A stretch of DNA of 64,000 nucleotides from positions 6,619,001 to 6,683,000 of the forward strand of contig NC_064540.1 in the NCBI RefSeq assembly GCF_023856365.1. Reading direction: 5' to 3'. Every line of letters starts with the position of its first letter. Position 1 is the stretch's first letter. This document shows, one piece after another, positions 11,440 through 23,180 of the stretch. Below the pieces are notes generated by a model. That model did not search any database. It saw nothing but the letters and a program-made list of their open reading frames with translations, and was not told where the DNA came from. Position numbers and translations under genes: made by a program. The DNA is from Brienomyrus brachyistius. Taxonomy: Eukaryota; Chordata; Actinopteri; Osteoglossiformes; Mormyridae.

Positions 11440-12090
11440 GCAGTACATGCAACTCTGGAAAAAATGAAGGGACCACTCCACACTTTGAAATAATCTGCAT
11501 TTTTAAATCCTGGTTTAATCCTGGTTCTGCTGGCAGAAGGCTACACTGCCAGGCAGGCTGCTTCCAGGCTCAAAATTTCTAAGGCAACAGTACACAAGAA
11601 CAAGGTGAAGCAGGAGACACTGGGAACGACCAGAAACCAGCCAGGTAGAGGGCAGAAGCGACTTTTCTAATGCCAGAGATGACTGTTAACTCATCCGACA
11701 TTTTTTCATGAATGGGAAGTGGTGTGAAGTGCACAGCTAGGACAGTTCATAACAGGCTACTAGAAGCAGGACTGAAGACCCATAAAACAAGGAAGAAGCC
11801 CTTTTCGTATATTTTACACAGACGCATACCCATAAACTCAGAAATGAGATTATTAATTCATAAATTCAGAAACCTAAAATTTTGCTGTGGTCTCTTAAAT
11901 TTTTCCAGAGCTGTTCATTGAGGCACGGGGCCCTATTTACCCTGGATAGTACAGCCATTTCAGTCGACACTTGGCGTCAGTCTTGGCCTCTCAAATACAA
12001 TCGTTCAATGAGTTAAAATTCAAGATAGTGTTCGAAGAGGGACTGAATTTCATACGGTTATGCTGATGGATATAACTCCATCAGCATTCG
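11440..12090 (+). pseudogene. decayed Tc1/mariner-like transposase
   Basis: From about 11533 the frame reads EGYTARQAASRLKISKATVH, a recognisable helix-turn-helix, followed by GRGQKRLF. After a frameshift, a stretch from 11712 reads CTARTVHNRLLEAGLKTHKT with RKKPF after it, the family-typical linker before the catalytic domain. Upstream, ACTCTGGAAAAAATGAAGGG resembles the start of fish Tc1-like elements. Several stops and frameshifts follow, and no DDE triad can be read. It is inactive and lies in the 6.3 kb intron of atp2b2. Confidence 0.65.
12061..12086. repeat. perfect 10-bp hairpin with 6-nt loop
   Basis: The sequence TGCTGATGGA, then TATAAC, then TCCATCAGCA is a perfect inverted repeat at the 3' edge of the decayed Tc1-like copy. 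It may be part of a transposon end or a chance hairpin. Confidence 0.7.
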
Positions 12091-13297
12091 TAGCACACCA
12101 GCTTAATGGCTATTCGTCGGCTGCACGTATAATGGGCCATTCTGATGTATGAACCTCACCTTGAACATGCCCCTGTAACGACACGCCTGCCACACACCTC
12201 ACTAACTCCCAGCTTAGAGAATATGTGCAGCCCTCAGCCCAAACAGTCCGAGACCTATCAGCATCCCCCCCCCCCCTCCCTCCCCCATCTAAACCATTTG
12301 AAATGGCCTCATAGGAAATAGTCTTTAATGGTTTAAAGTTTAAGAGGTAGACGGACACAAGGACCACACACGACGCCATACCCATGGAGGGGCATGACGA
12401 TGCAGCCGCGAATAAAAGTTAATTCTTAATGACCCACTAAAACTCCTTCAGAACATCACCTCCAGAAGAGCCGGTCAATTCTTCTCCCCCAAGACCCGCG
12501 CCGGTCGACTAAATTGGCAACAATTTATAATTGTTTCTTTTGAGTCAGCCGAGTAGCCATGACTTCTGCTTCTTTGGGCGAGATAATTGATCAGCTCTTG
12601 CTTCATATCACCTCTGTGATGAGCAGCGTTTAGCCGGCTCCCCTGACACCGTTCCTCCTTCGCTTCTCTCCGGCAGACACCACAGCATGGCGCCGAGAGC
12701 CTCGCCGGCCTCAGACGCCCTCCGCTCGCGTTCCACACAGCGGTGAACCGTCCCCTCTGCAGTCTAAGCACTCCAACACTGAGCATGTGTCACTAGCGGC
12801 AGGGCCTCTGCATCCCTGGCAGCCTGATGAATCCTATGGATCAGTCTTCAGAATAACGAGGAGGGAATATCTGTGGTATCTATCTGGGACAAATTCGCAG
12901 GTACTGCTACGACTGATGCAAAATTCGATATTTAAGGTTTTGTGGAACGGACTACCTACGTCACTTTGAGGACTGCTCATACTGTGGGTTGTTGCTGATG
13001 TTCAAAATCATGCTAAATTATGAATGGTAATAAATGCTAAATTTCAGCTGGAGGTTAGTCAAAATAACAATGCAAATTTCTTCTCAACTACACTCACCGA
13101 TCCCCTGAAATATATCTATAATAAATAACCCCTAGCTTAAGGCTCCTGTTATGGAGGAACTTAAAACTGGACACAGATTTAACTCTATTTTTAATAGCCA
13201 ATAAAAAGCCAATAAAGTGGATAACTTGTGGGGATCCTGTGTGCTTTCAATCAGACATGAATACGAAGATAATGCAAGGAGATTGAGCGGCACCTAC

Positions 13298-13495
13298 CTT
13301 CATTCCCTTCCCCTGGTGGCTGATAAAACGAAAGACCCAGAGAGATGATGGCGGCAATTTCTAGAATAATAAGGGTCACATCTTGTAGTGCTTCCCACAC
13401 TAACTGTAAGAAAGTTTTTGGCTTCTTTGGAGGTATAAGGTTTCTCCCAAAAGTTTCTTTCCTTTTGTCCAGGTCTGTGGCAACTCCAGCCAGGC
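13298..13495 (-). CDS. atp2b2: atp2b2 coding exon 2, residues 67-133, first membrane helix
   Basis: The exon opens after a textbook acceptor (TTTTCTGCAG) at 13496 and closes at donor GTAGGT below 13298. It is 198 nt with phase 1 at both ends. The encoded segment contains the PMCA hallmark [20 protein letters not shown], followed by the first transmembrane helix, about residues 98-123 ([16 protein letters not shown]), and the extracellular start [18 protein letters not shown] resembles PMCA2 more than PMCA1 or PMCA3. The N-terminal part holds the conserved Asp-Leu-Asp-Lys-Arg linker. The intron on the upstream side is about 19.9 kb and holds the minisatellite and most of the transposon nests. 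The intron downstream to 7039 is about 6.3 kb. Confidence 0.95.
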
Positions 13496-13613
13496 CTGCA
13501 GAAAACAAGAAGAAAGCAAATTCAGTGCGTTCTGGAAAAATAAATTCACAAAACGCAGAAACGCTTCTACAGTATCACACATAAAACACTGTCAAATAAT
13601 CACACTCTGTGTC

Positions 13614-13658
<45 letters not shown>
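13614..13658. repeat. TA microsatellite
   Basis: About 22 TA units, in the 19.9 kb intron just upstream (in gene sense) of the exon at 13495. Confidence 0.97.
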
Positions 13659-13661
<3 letters not shown>

Positions 13662-15061
13662 CTAAACTTAGTCATTGCTTTTTAACTTCATTATTTTGCA
13701 AAGTAACAAATACATGCGCAGAAAAAATATACAAAATATTCCTTTTATTGCTTTTTAAAAAATGTTAAATATAAATAATCAACGACTGCCATGCAAATAA
13801 AAGTGAGGCTTAAAACTTGTTCTGGGATAATAAGATTTTTTCTTTTTAATACACATATATAAACATGTATGCACCCGGAATATAACTGTGTTTAATACGG
13901 AAGAAAAAAAGCTTAATGCGTCAGAAAAGCAAACAGTGTTTCATAAGCCCTCGGATCTGAAATAAAGCTCTCTCCAAGACCGGGCCCTCGTGTCCCCCAC
14001 GCGCTCCCACCGGGGGCTGACTCATCAGCCGCGCCGTTCTCCTGGCTTACATAAGCCCCGTGCAGAGAAGAGAGCCCCGACCTTTGACCCCAGCCCTCCT
14101 CTGCATGCACAACGTGCCACGCAAACAATCCTGACACCGGCGGAGCGCCCGCGAGCTTCCCCACACCATCGCGAGATGCACTCAGCAACAGGAACCTGGC
14201 AGCCGACTCCAATTCGAAAGCTTATTTACAAACCACACCTGCATAATACCAAGGTCACAGGACAACTGCCAGAGAGTATAACTGGACAAGAAAGAGTTTA
14301 TTCAAATTTGGGCAGATTCCCATAACAAAATATCTCTGATTAGCAATAGGTTCAAAATCCCATTAAAAAGCAGTATTAAGAAAGATGCAGAAGATCAGTG
14401 ACTCTACACCGACAGGCTCAATTCTGCTTCTTCTTATTCATACTGTAATTCTTTAATGGCCCATCCGATGCCACCTTCCATATCATGAGCGTCAGCCAGA
14501 AGGTCTCCGTGGAGTTTAAAGTAATTGATATAGCTGTTAATATCATGTAGCACCACTTTTTACAGACCCCTTAGTCTGATCACAAAATGGCCATTTCTCA
14601 CAACAACAGAGCAGCACACCCTCAGGAGAATAACATGAGTAGCAGATGGTGAAATTCTGTATCCTTTGTATCGCCTTGTTTGTTTCACAGGGTAAAATAA
14701 AAACAACAAAATGTACATCCACTAAAAGCTACTGTAAATTGTAGCCTTTGGAGAGAAGAGCAGGCGCATCTCCCGGCAGGTGAGATACAAGCCATTTGCA
14801 GAAATGCCAGGAGGACAAATGAACCATGAACGAGAAAATAATTTATCAAGCATGTAGTATCGTGTGCAAACACACTAACTGCAATTTATTTGTCTGCTGG
14901 CACGCAGTATTATATGTCCAGCTTGTGCGTCACAGAAAATCCTACCAGCGACATTCCAAATGCACAGCTGGAACATTTACTGACACGGTCGGAGCATCCC
15001 TTTGAAGTCGCTGCTCGTAATTTCGGCCACTCAACCTTTCCTGTAATGCCACTGCCCAGAG

Positions 15062-15130
15062 TTCATGTTCAGAAGCTACAAATCCAGGCCAAGGTTTCGT
15101 TTCAACCAACCAGTTGACTACTCTATGAAC
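15062..15130. repeat. dispersed repeat, copy 2
   Basis: It carries CAGGCCAAGGTTTCGTTTCA and AGTTGACTACTCTATGAA, matching 5238-5326 with scattered substitutions and small indels. Confidence 0.55.
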
Positions 15131-15999
15131 ATGACCACGATACAATCAACCACTGCCTGCTCGACAGATAAGAATGAGCAACGGCCTGAGGAGGGGGCAG
15201 TATTTTGGTATTGCACCATAGCCCCTCTTCAAAAGGCTGCAAAGGTCACAATAGCAGCTGTCGACTGAAGACTAGCGAGATGTGAATATCAGAACTCTAT
15301 CGAAATGTCTAATGAAGGAACAAAGGACAGCAAATGATTCACTAAAAAGAAAACATTGCTCCAGCGGCTCAACATACATTTGCTTTTGCCAAGAGAAAGC
15401 ATCATAATTTATTGCAGATAATCCAGAGTTCTGAGGCACAGAGAAAATATGACCTTTAAGATTAATGTCAGATATCCATAAGACAAACAAGCTCAGCACT
15501 CTGCAGTAAGGAAACTTCAAGCCCAGACAGATGTACCAAGAAAGCATACGTAAACAGAAGATGGACAGTTGTCAAGTGTGGTATTTTTCATTCTTGCAGA
15601 CTGAACAAAGGTACCAAGAGGTGTTTGGTCGAGCATCATGCAGCATTTCACAGCCACAATTCTGCATTAATAAAGCAGCAGGTTTGATTGATTGAAGAGC
15701 CAATTAAAGTAGGGGCAAATACCAAGAAAACCGTGCCCTAGTCACAGAAGGTGTGTCCCCTTGAAATTTGTTAGAGTGCTTTGGTATGCCACTGTGGGGT
15801 GAACGCATAGTGAAAATGTATTCATAGAATTCCATACGATACTACAGTATCTCAGAAATATCGCAAATTACTTTTGTGTATGTATTTTATAAAACAACTG
15901 CTTCCAGTTCATGGAAACAATCTCGCATCGTGTGTTCGGTGACTATTATGTTGAAAAATATCCACAGTGCAACAATCATATTACCTGTCACGTCTAATC

Positions 16000-16060
16000 G
16001 TTCATCCATCTGTCCAGTCATCCATCCATCCATTCATCCATCCATCCATTGCTTACTCTG
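16000..16060. repeat. CATC tandem repeat
   Basis: Repeated CATCCATC units. It could be a SINE tail remnant, as the following sequence (TTGCTTACTCTGGTCGGC) weakly resembles the SINE block. Confidence 0.7.
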
Positions 16061-17867
16061 GTCGGCATCACAGGACGGCAAATGACATTATACCGATTAC
16101 CTGCTACAACCGGTCTGATCTCTTCCCAAACTTTTCACCCTCTAGATAACTTATGCATTGTGCACTGACTCAAATATGAAAAATAAATAGAGGTCCAGTC
16201 TTTTTCCTCTTCCTCCACATGATAAATGTATTAATTATGCATCATTAACAACTGTTTCGCCGGTCATCTTTCCTTTGCCAGCTTGGAAACACACATATTG
16301 TTTGCGGTTGCCTGAGGCTGGTGAATCGTTTGCACCATCACTTGCTGCAGGGGTCTGCACTGTCCTGCAGATGGTCTGGAAGAAACTGCACTCAAAAACT
16401 TACAATACATAACGGGGACTTCTCTGCATCAGAAAATGCAATGTGAGAAATGCATCAGACAGCCCAGCCTGATGAGAGATATGCGAGAGGGTTAAACACC
16501 TCCAGCATGTTTTTCTCTTTTGCATGGGATATGTACTGTGTGGAGAGGACACCTCATGCAGTCCTAAAACCAGCAGTGATTCCCGGATCTCAGTGTCCAC
16601 ACTCCCTACTTGTATCCCTACAACGGACTGCATTCCGTAAATCAATGTGTCCAGCTCGTTTAATCGTCCTGATTGTATTATGATCCATGCGCAGGGTACT
16701 TATTCTCTCCCAATATTCTATTGTGGCTCTTATAACTATGACTGATGCTGCACACTTAATATACTACATTTCCCATGAATCCTTGGCCAAATGGAAAGGG
16801 GTTTCAACCTTTCTTAATCCTGGAACAACAAAATGAAGAAAAGAAAAAAACTGAGCAGAGCCATGGACTGCCTACTACTAATCTGTGATTACATGAATAA
16901 CTGGAAAAACAGATATAAATGGCTTTAATATTTCTTTCTCTGGGTGGGGGGGGGGGTGTCTTTGATTTTGTGCTGTGCATAAAGTGCCTGAAAATACTGA
17001 CATTTTTGTCAGTCTATGAAACATCTCTGCAGACGCAGGTTCAAAACCCCTGACCTGGAGGCTTTCAGAATGGGAAAGTCCAGAGTGAATCAATCTGGCA
17101 GATATGAGCTCTGATCCCACACTCCAGGGACTATATGATACAAATGTTAATTCAATTATGTACTTGAGATTAATGTCAAGGTAAAAGCGAACTAGTTCAG
17201 ATAAGACTCCTATCACCACAACACCAGTGCAATATTTTGGTAATTTCCCATGTAATGGGCGCACAGGAGAAACATTGGCTCATCACACACCTGGAGTCAT
17301 TAAAAGTCTCGGCAAAAACTTCACGGCGGCTCACATGCCAACAGAATACAGAGTGTAATGTGCAAAGTCTCCGCCCTTATAAGCAGACATCACACACCGC
17401 TGGGTGCTGACACACAGGAGGGAGGTGTGCGCCATGTCAGCGGTTTTGGCAACTTGGGGGGGGGGGGGGGGGCTACTGACCTTGGCCCCCCAGATGAGGC
17501 AGAGACACACGCTCTGTGAAATCAAACTCACACAGAGACCTGCCACATCAGATATTAGCCTCTTCGTTCCCAGAATGTGTTTGGTCCGTATAACACATCA
17601 ACGCCCCCCCTGCGGCGCTAGAGTGGGGTTAGGGGATGACCTAAGCGCATAGATCTACAGGGCTCAACTACAAAAGACAGCTCTTTGTTGTTAAGGCTGC
17701 AGTGCTTTCCAGCATTTCTTAAGCCAAGGACCCCCACATAAAAACAGACCAGCATTAGCAGTAGACCTTCTACTAATGCAAATCCTATAATGAAGAAATA
17801 AGGACCAGTGAGGGTGCGGGGCTTCAATAATTCTTTCTCGGGGGGATGCAGACCAGCCCTGCCAGGT

Positions 17868-18416
17868 CACTGGAGTAAGGGACAAGGAGCAAACCCTACC
17901 ACATCACTGGAGTAAGGGACAAGGAGCAAACCCTACCACATCACTGGAGTAACGGACGGGGAGCAAACCCTGTCAGGTCACTGGAGTAAGGGACAAGGAG
18001 CAAACCCTACCACATCACTGGAGTAACGGACGGGGAGCAAACCCTGTCAGGTCACTGGAGTAAGGGACAAGGAGCAAACCCTACCACATCACTGGAGTAA
18101 CGGACGGGGAGCAAACCCTGTCAGGTCACTGGAGTAAGGGACAAGGAGCAAATCCTACCACATCACTGGAGTAAGGAACAGGGAGCAGACCCTGCCACAT
18201 CACTGGAGTAAGGAACAGGGAGCAGACCCTGCCACATCACTGGAGTAAGGAACAGGGAGCAGACCCTGCCATGACGTCACCTGAGTAAAGGACAGGAAGC
18301 AAACCCTGCCACATCACTGGAGTTAATAATCGGGAGCAGACCCTGCCACATCACCAGATTAAGGGACGACGAGCAAATCCTGGTAGATCACCGGAGTAAG
18401 GGACAGTGAGCAGACG
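17868..18416. repeat. 37-bp minisatellite, about 15 units
   Basis: Units of 37 bp start CACTGGAGTAAGGGACAAGG. Two main variants alternate: A (AAGGGACAAGG..CCTACCACAT) and B (AACGGACGGGG..CCTGTCAGGT), read as A A B A B A B A. These are followed by three copies of a C variant (AAGGAACAGGG..CCTGCCACAT) and then four degenerate units. One degenerate unit contains a created TGACGTCA at 18272-18279. The array lies in the 19.9 kb intron of atp2b2. Confidence 0.92.
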
Positions 18417-18419
18417 GAG

Positions 18420-20490
18420 AGACACTGCTGACGGATCCCCACCATGTTCGCCAGAGGTTACTAACTTAACTCTGGGACACAGAGAGTTTCCGTTTTAATG
18501 GATTAATATCACATCTATATCAGTGGTCTCAGTAAAATTACTCATCGTTGCGACAGAGCACATTTTAGACCAGAAAAAAGTGTGTTATTGGCGTAACGGT
18601 CTTCTTCTGTTAATCCATGCAAAAATCCAGCCTTTTAAACTCTAAAAATATGCAGGGATTTCATGGTGGTCCACATGTCTGATTTAGTTATTCAATGGGA
18701 AAAAAAACCAACAACACAATACATGAGTTACTTTATTTGCAATTAAAATTTACACGGAAGAAATGTTCCAGTAATATTTAGTATAAATAAGATTTAGGCA
18801 GATTTTTTACAACTGCTGACCAGCACAGTGCGTTGTCAGGTTAATCCTTCATTAATCCGGAAGGCAACGTGTTTTACAGAATGACAAGGCAAGGGGTCCT
18901 GGAAAATCTGGAGTCTTTGGCTGATGCAAAAACAGGTTATGTGTCAGAAGTGGAACGATAAATGACAGCCACGAGTCCATCACATACAGAGAGGCCAAAT
19001 CCCACCTCGGGGAAGGAACTGAGAGCCTAGAGCGACAAAAACGAAAGATGATTGGGTTGGGGGGGGGGGGGGGGGGGGGTGGCATGGGACCCATGGCCTG
19101 TTTCTGACGGGGGCTTCCTCGGGTCAAAAAGAGTACTCTTTCACAAGGACTCAGCACTCTGGCCCCTGCGAAAGGCGAGTGGGCAAAAACAGGGAAACAT
19201 AATACTGCAGCTCCGCAGATCAAATGGAAGCCAGCGAGCGAGTTCAGGCGACCTCATTACTCGCTGGGAGAGCAGGATCCGAAGGCCCGGGGGACTCGAG
19301 CTACAAACAGAACACCCTCATTAATTTGGGTGCAAAACCAGGACACTCATACACTAATAATGAGATGATACATATGAGGCAGAGAGACTTAGGTGTGGAG
19401 AAAAAAAACAGAGTAATAAAAGTGCAGATTGCTCCCAAGCATACCTGGGCTAAGGACCATGCGTGACATCACCTGAATCAATTTTACGGCATCATATTTA
19501 CTCCCAGTGATGTCATGTAAATGAATGCAAAAACACTGAATTTGAATTAGAGGTACCGGCTCAAGAAAAAAAAGCACTTGAGAAGCAAACACGCCAATCC
19601 CTGAAAATAACCAAACACATTCTTTGATGTCAGAGTGAAAGACATTGCATATTTTAACAGCTGTTTTTTTTCCCCCGTTGCTAAAAATAGGTCGCCATGG
19701 AAACGGTACGCATCACGCTGACTGGGCTGAAACGGTTTTGCGAGCACCATGGCTAACCTGACAGTGGCTTGGCCAGCTCGGGACCCAGACTAGCATTTTG
19801 TAAGAGTCGGAGATGCCGGTCCGGATTGTCTGGGTGATGCGACAGCGCCTCACAGAGCCGACCCTGGGAAGACACGGCATGGTGCTAAAAATGAGATCTT
19901 TGCTCTTCACATCATCATGGAAAAAAAAAATACATGAAGCGGCCATAAGTGCATGTATGCACTCTGGTACGGCGTGAAAGGAGATTGTGCTCAAGTTAAG
20001 CTAGGAGGCTTTCAAATACGTACGGTGAGCCACCACTTAGCATGTACAGCATGAACCAAATACGATCGGTCCCTTGTGCGGCCAGGCAACAGACAGCTAG
20101 CGGAGTCACGCTCTCTGCCCCCCATCTTATCGCGCACCGTATGGGTTACCATAGAAACGAAGCATGATGATACAAAGCGTTGACTCCTCCTGGCTGAATC
20201 GATGCACCAGACATGCAAGCGGGTGCTGGGGGGCGTGGGGGGAGGAGGGGGGTGTGGACCTCGATTGGAAGGGTAGCTGAGGTCAGGCACTGAAAATGTG
20301 CTCCCTCTGGAAAAGCACATGACAGAGGGGTGGGCGGAGCTGAAGGCAGTGCCTGTCATCTCACTGTGCTCTATGGGGGTGACGTAGCAGCTACACTGTT
20401 TATCAAAACAGTCAGGCCCTCTTGCGCTGCACTACTAACATGGTAGAAACAGAGATTGCTATTACTGATCCATCCATCTTCAACTTCTGC
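18420..20490. other. atp2b2 intron, no gene recognised
   Basis: Contains a 21-G run (19059-19079) and an X-box-like GTCGCCATGGAAAC (19691-19704). I see nothing else of note. Confidence 0.6.
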
Positions 20491-21318
20491 CCAGTACAGC
20501 AGTGTTAATCTTGTTAACGAAAATTTTCACCGTGATTATCATCAATGACCTTTATTTTCAGACTAAAACGACGATAACTAAATACAAATGATTTTGCAAG
20601 GCCTAAGACTATGACCAAGTGTACTGACACTTTCGTCAACGAAAAAAAAAAACAGACGAAAATGTTTGCCAGAGACTAGATCCAATCAGAACTAATGTAG
20701 TTCACGTAAGGCAGGGGTACTCAACTAAAATTATATGTGGTCCAGTTAGAGAAAATTTCTTGAAGCAAAGGTCCGGAAGATCCTAATGTCTAACTGTTTA
20801 CTGTGATATATATTTAAGTCGCCTATTAGTTGTATCAACATTGCATGTAATCAATATCTGACTGTCAAATCAAATTAATTCAGTACAATTCAAAACCTTT
20901 TGACAATATTTACTGGCACGTAACAGAACCGAACATATTTGTATGACTGCCGATATGTATGTACTCTCATTTACTAAATAAAAGTAGGGCTGCATTTCAA
21001 AATAAGGGAAAATAAATAAAATGTGAAAATTTTGCAGGTTTAAATAAAGTGCTTAACTTAAGCCGTAAAAGTCTAATACAGTCGTGTGTATATCATATAT
21101 TTTAATGTTCATAGATTTAAGTATTGGTTTCGATAATCCCACACCGGTAATAAAATCAAAGTCTTGTTTTAATATAAATACATACGAACTGATCACTTTA
21201 ATCGCTATTAAAGTAGGAGATGGGCGGTCTTATTATTTCGAAAAGATATAAAACGTGACATGTTATGTTTTTCTCAAATTTGCTTTACTGTATATTTGTC
21301 GGAGTAACAACGCAAACG

Positions 21319-21676
21319 GGGGCGGCATGGTGGTGCAGTGGTTAGCACTGTTACCTCACACCTCTGGGACCCGGGTTCGAGTCTCCGTCTGGGTCACGTG
21401 TGTGTGGAGTTTGCATGTTCTCCCCATGCCGTCGTGGGGTTTCCTCCGGGTACTCCGGTTTCCCCCCACAGTCCAAAAACATGCTGAGGCTAATTGGAGT
21501 TGCTGAATTGCCCGTAGGTGTGCATGTGTGAGTGAATGGTGTGTGAGTGTGCCCTGTGATGGGCTGGCCCCCCATCCTGGGTTGTTCCCTGCCTCGTGCC
21601 CATTGCTTCCGGGATAGGCTCCGGACCCCCCGCGACCCAATAGGATAAGCGGTTTGGAAAATGGATGGATGGATGG
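21319..21676 (+). mobile_element. full-length tRNA-derived SINE with A and B boxes
   Basis: This 358-bp element is bounded by a perfect 12-bp target-site duplication, ACAACGCAAACG, at 21307-21318 and 21677-21688. The head contains a tRNA-like A box (TGGTGCAGTGG, 21331-21341) and B box (GGTTCGAGTCT, 21374-21384), the internal RNA polymerase III promoter. The body has blocks found in many fish genomes, including TTTGCATGTTCTCCCC and CCAAAAACATGCTGAGGCTA. The tail is a TGGA repeat. It is the reference copy for the truncated relatives at 9671, 22413, 43264 and 44283. It sits inside a larger hAT-like element (20500-22919). I do not assign a database family name. Confidence 0.9.
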
Positions 21677-21733
21677 ACAACGCAAACGAAACCAACAGGC
21701 GAAAACAACTTACTTTTCATCTCAGATAAAACG

Positions 21734-21971
21734 CGGGGTTGCCAACTTCGGCCAGCTGGCTGGAGTGAGATTTTCAGTTCGAGATGTCTGCACACATATG
21801 TAACAGTTCTTACCTTGTAAATAGTGTGCTTTTGTATTTAACCGTGTAAATACACTTTTGACGCAGCTAATTTTAGGCTTATAATGGAATAATAGAGATT
21901 TGCCGTAAGATTTCCTGCGTGAGTTTGAAAGCGTGAGTGCCATGCCAGATGCTTCAGATTTGGCAACCCTG
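21734..21971. mobile_element. small inverted-repeat element (MITE) nested in the hAT remnant
   Basis: The element starts CGGGGTTGCCAA and ends TTGGCAACCCTG, so the ends are inverted repeats of about 12 bp with one mismatch. The flanking direct repeat AAAACG is at 21728-21733 and 21972-21977. At 238 bp it has no coding capacity. The termini resemble a common fish MITE that starts CAGGGTTGCC. Superfamily is not certain; a hAT relationship is plausible from the CAGGG start. Confidence 0.65.
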
Positions 21972-22412
21972 AAAACGTACATTTTTTGTTTCACCTGAGT
22001 TGATTTATATAACAAATAACATTACTTTATACAGTTGTTAAAAAGCAGAAACTTCAACGAACATGAAATCACCTGAAACAGAGGAGAGTTTAACAGCGAA
22101 CAATAGCAAATAAAAATATTACAAATATTGATAAATATTTTAATATTCAGAGAGAGCATGCCTGGTGGCATTATAGCCTATGCACTTTTGTTGTTGAAGT
22201 GATTTTATTTTTGCACTAATGGCACTACAGATTTTACAGTATTCAGTTTCCGGGTAAATAAACATATGTTTGTGTTTCAAATAAGAGTGAAATCTGTGTA
22301 TTTGTGTACTGCACAGTCAGAGCTTAATACCATCCCTTAACATTGGTTTCATTTCATCTTGGTGAACATAAAGACTTTCAGAGATCGAAGGAAAACTTAA
22401 AACATGACACTT

Positions 22413-22716
22413 CCATCCATCCATTTTCCAAACCGCTTGTCCTACTGGGTCGCGGGGGGTCCGGAGCCTATCCCGGAAGCAATGGGCACGAGGCAGGGAA
22501 TAACCCAGGATGGGGGGCCAGCCCATCGCAGGGCACACTCACACACCATTCACTCACACATGCACACCTACGGACAATTTAGCAACTCCAATTAGCCTCC
22601 GCATGTTTTTGGACTGTGGGGGGAAACCGGAGTACCCGGAGGAAACCCCACGACGACGTGGGGAGAACATGCAAACTCCACACACATGTGACCCAGGCGG
22701 AGACTCGAACCCAGGT
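22413..22716 (-). mobile_element. tRNA-derived SINE, 5'-truncated at the B box
   Basis: This copy runs (on +) from the CCATCCATCC tail complement to the B-box complement AGACTCGAACCCAGG, where it stops, so the A-box head is missing. It is flanked by a 12-bp perfect duplication, AACATGACACTT, at 22401-22412 and 22717-22728. It is very similar to the copy at 21319 in inverse orientation, so the two form a roughly 0.3 kb inverted pair about 740 bp apart within the same host hAT-like element. Confidence 0.88.
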
Positions 22717-22999
22717 AACATGACACTTTTCACTTTCAATTTTAGTCGACTAAATCAACTGTAGTTTTAGTCGACTGTAATCTTATGATATTCAGTCAAT
22801 TAAACTAGACTAAAACTAAAATTATTTAGAGGACTAAATTATGACTGAAACTAAATTACATTTTACTCAAAAGACTATGACTAAAACTAAATAAGAATTT
22901 GCTGTCAAAATTAACACTGCAGTAGTAGATCAAAGGGCATTTTTCTGCTCATCCCTTCAAATATGCCAGTGATTTACTCCCGTCTCCCAGGGATCTGGT

Positions 23000-23180
23000 G
23001 AAATTTATTTATTTTAGCAGTCAATTTTATCCAAAGCAACACATAATTGAGAAAGCAGGGTCAGACGGTCCCTAGAGCAATTAGGAGTTAAGGGTCTTTC
23101 TCAAGGGACCAAAAGTGAAATCACTCTCCTGACCTTGACAGTTGAACCAGCGGCCTTCTGATCCTATCCCAGAGAGCGAT
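23000..23180 (-). mobile_element. old SINE, reverse orientation
   Basis: It contains TTTATCCAAAGCAACACATA at one end and GTTGAACCAGCGGCCTTCTG at the other, the complement of a SINE whose 3' end reads GCTTTGGATAAA. Similar copies are at 48475-48640 and 62720-62905. Confidence 0.5.

Larger units (their letters stand above)
13660..17847. other. atp2b2 intron, no gene recognised
   Basis: Holds the repeat copy at 15062 and the CATC repeat at 16000. The CG-rich patch near 13980-14170 is notable but has no clear exon. No protein family was recognised in any frame. Confidence 0.6.
20500..22919. mobile_element. hAT-like DNA transposon remnant carrying nested insertions
   Basis: The two ends are inverted repeats: CAGTGTTAATCTTG at 20500, and its near-complement CAAAATTAACACTG ending at 22919. 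Beside them lie long tracts of degenerate ACTAAAACTAAA/TTTAGTTTTAGTC-type sequence. Flanking 8-mers CAGTACAG and CAGTAGTA share their first five bases, compatible with a decayed 8-bp hAT duplication. No transposase is readable, so it is non-autonomous. It contains the SINEs at 21319-21676 and 22413-22716 and the small element at 21734-21971. A second hAT-style end (GCAGGGGTACTCAACTAAAA) occurs at 20713. Confidence 0.72.

Noticed and set aside
12475..12786. 103-codon Arg/Cys-rich minus-strand frame
   Set aside because: No family resemblance, poor splice context, and it sits next to a transposon remnant.
16000..16060. CATC repeats considered as a CRISPR-like array
   Set aside because: A simple tetranucleotide repeat without spacers, in a vertebrate genome.
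21351..21795. Multiple overlapping open frames rich in His/Thr/Pro
   Set aside because: They are frames through the SINE; the same peptides recur at 9648, 22343 and 44393.
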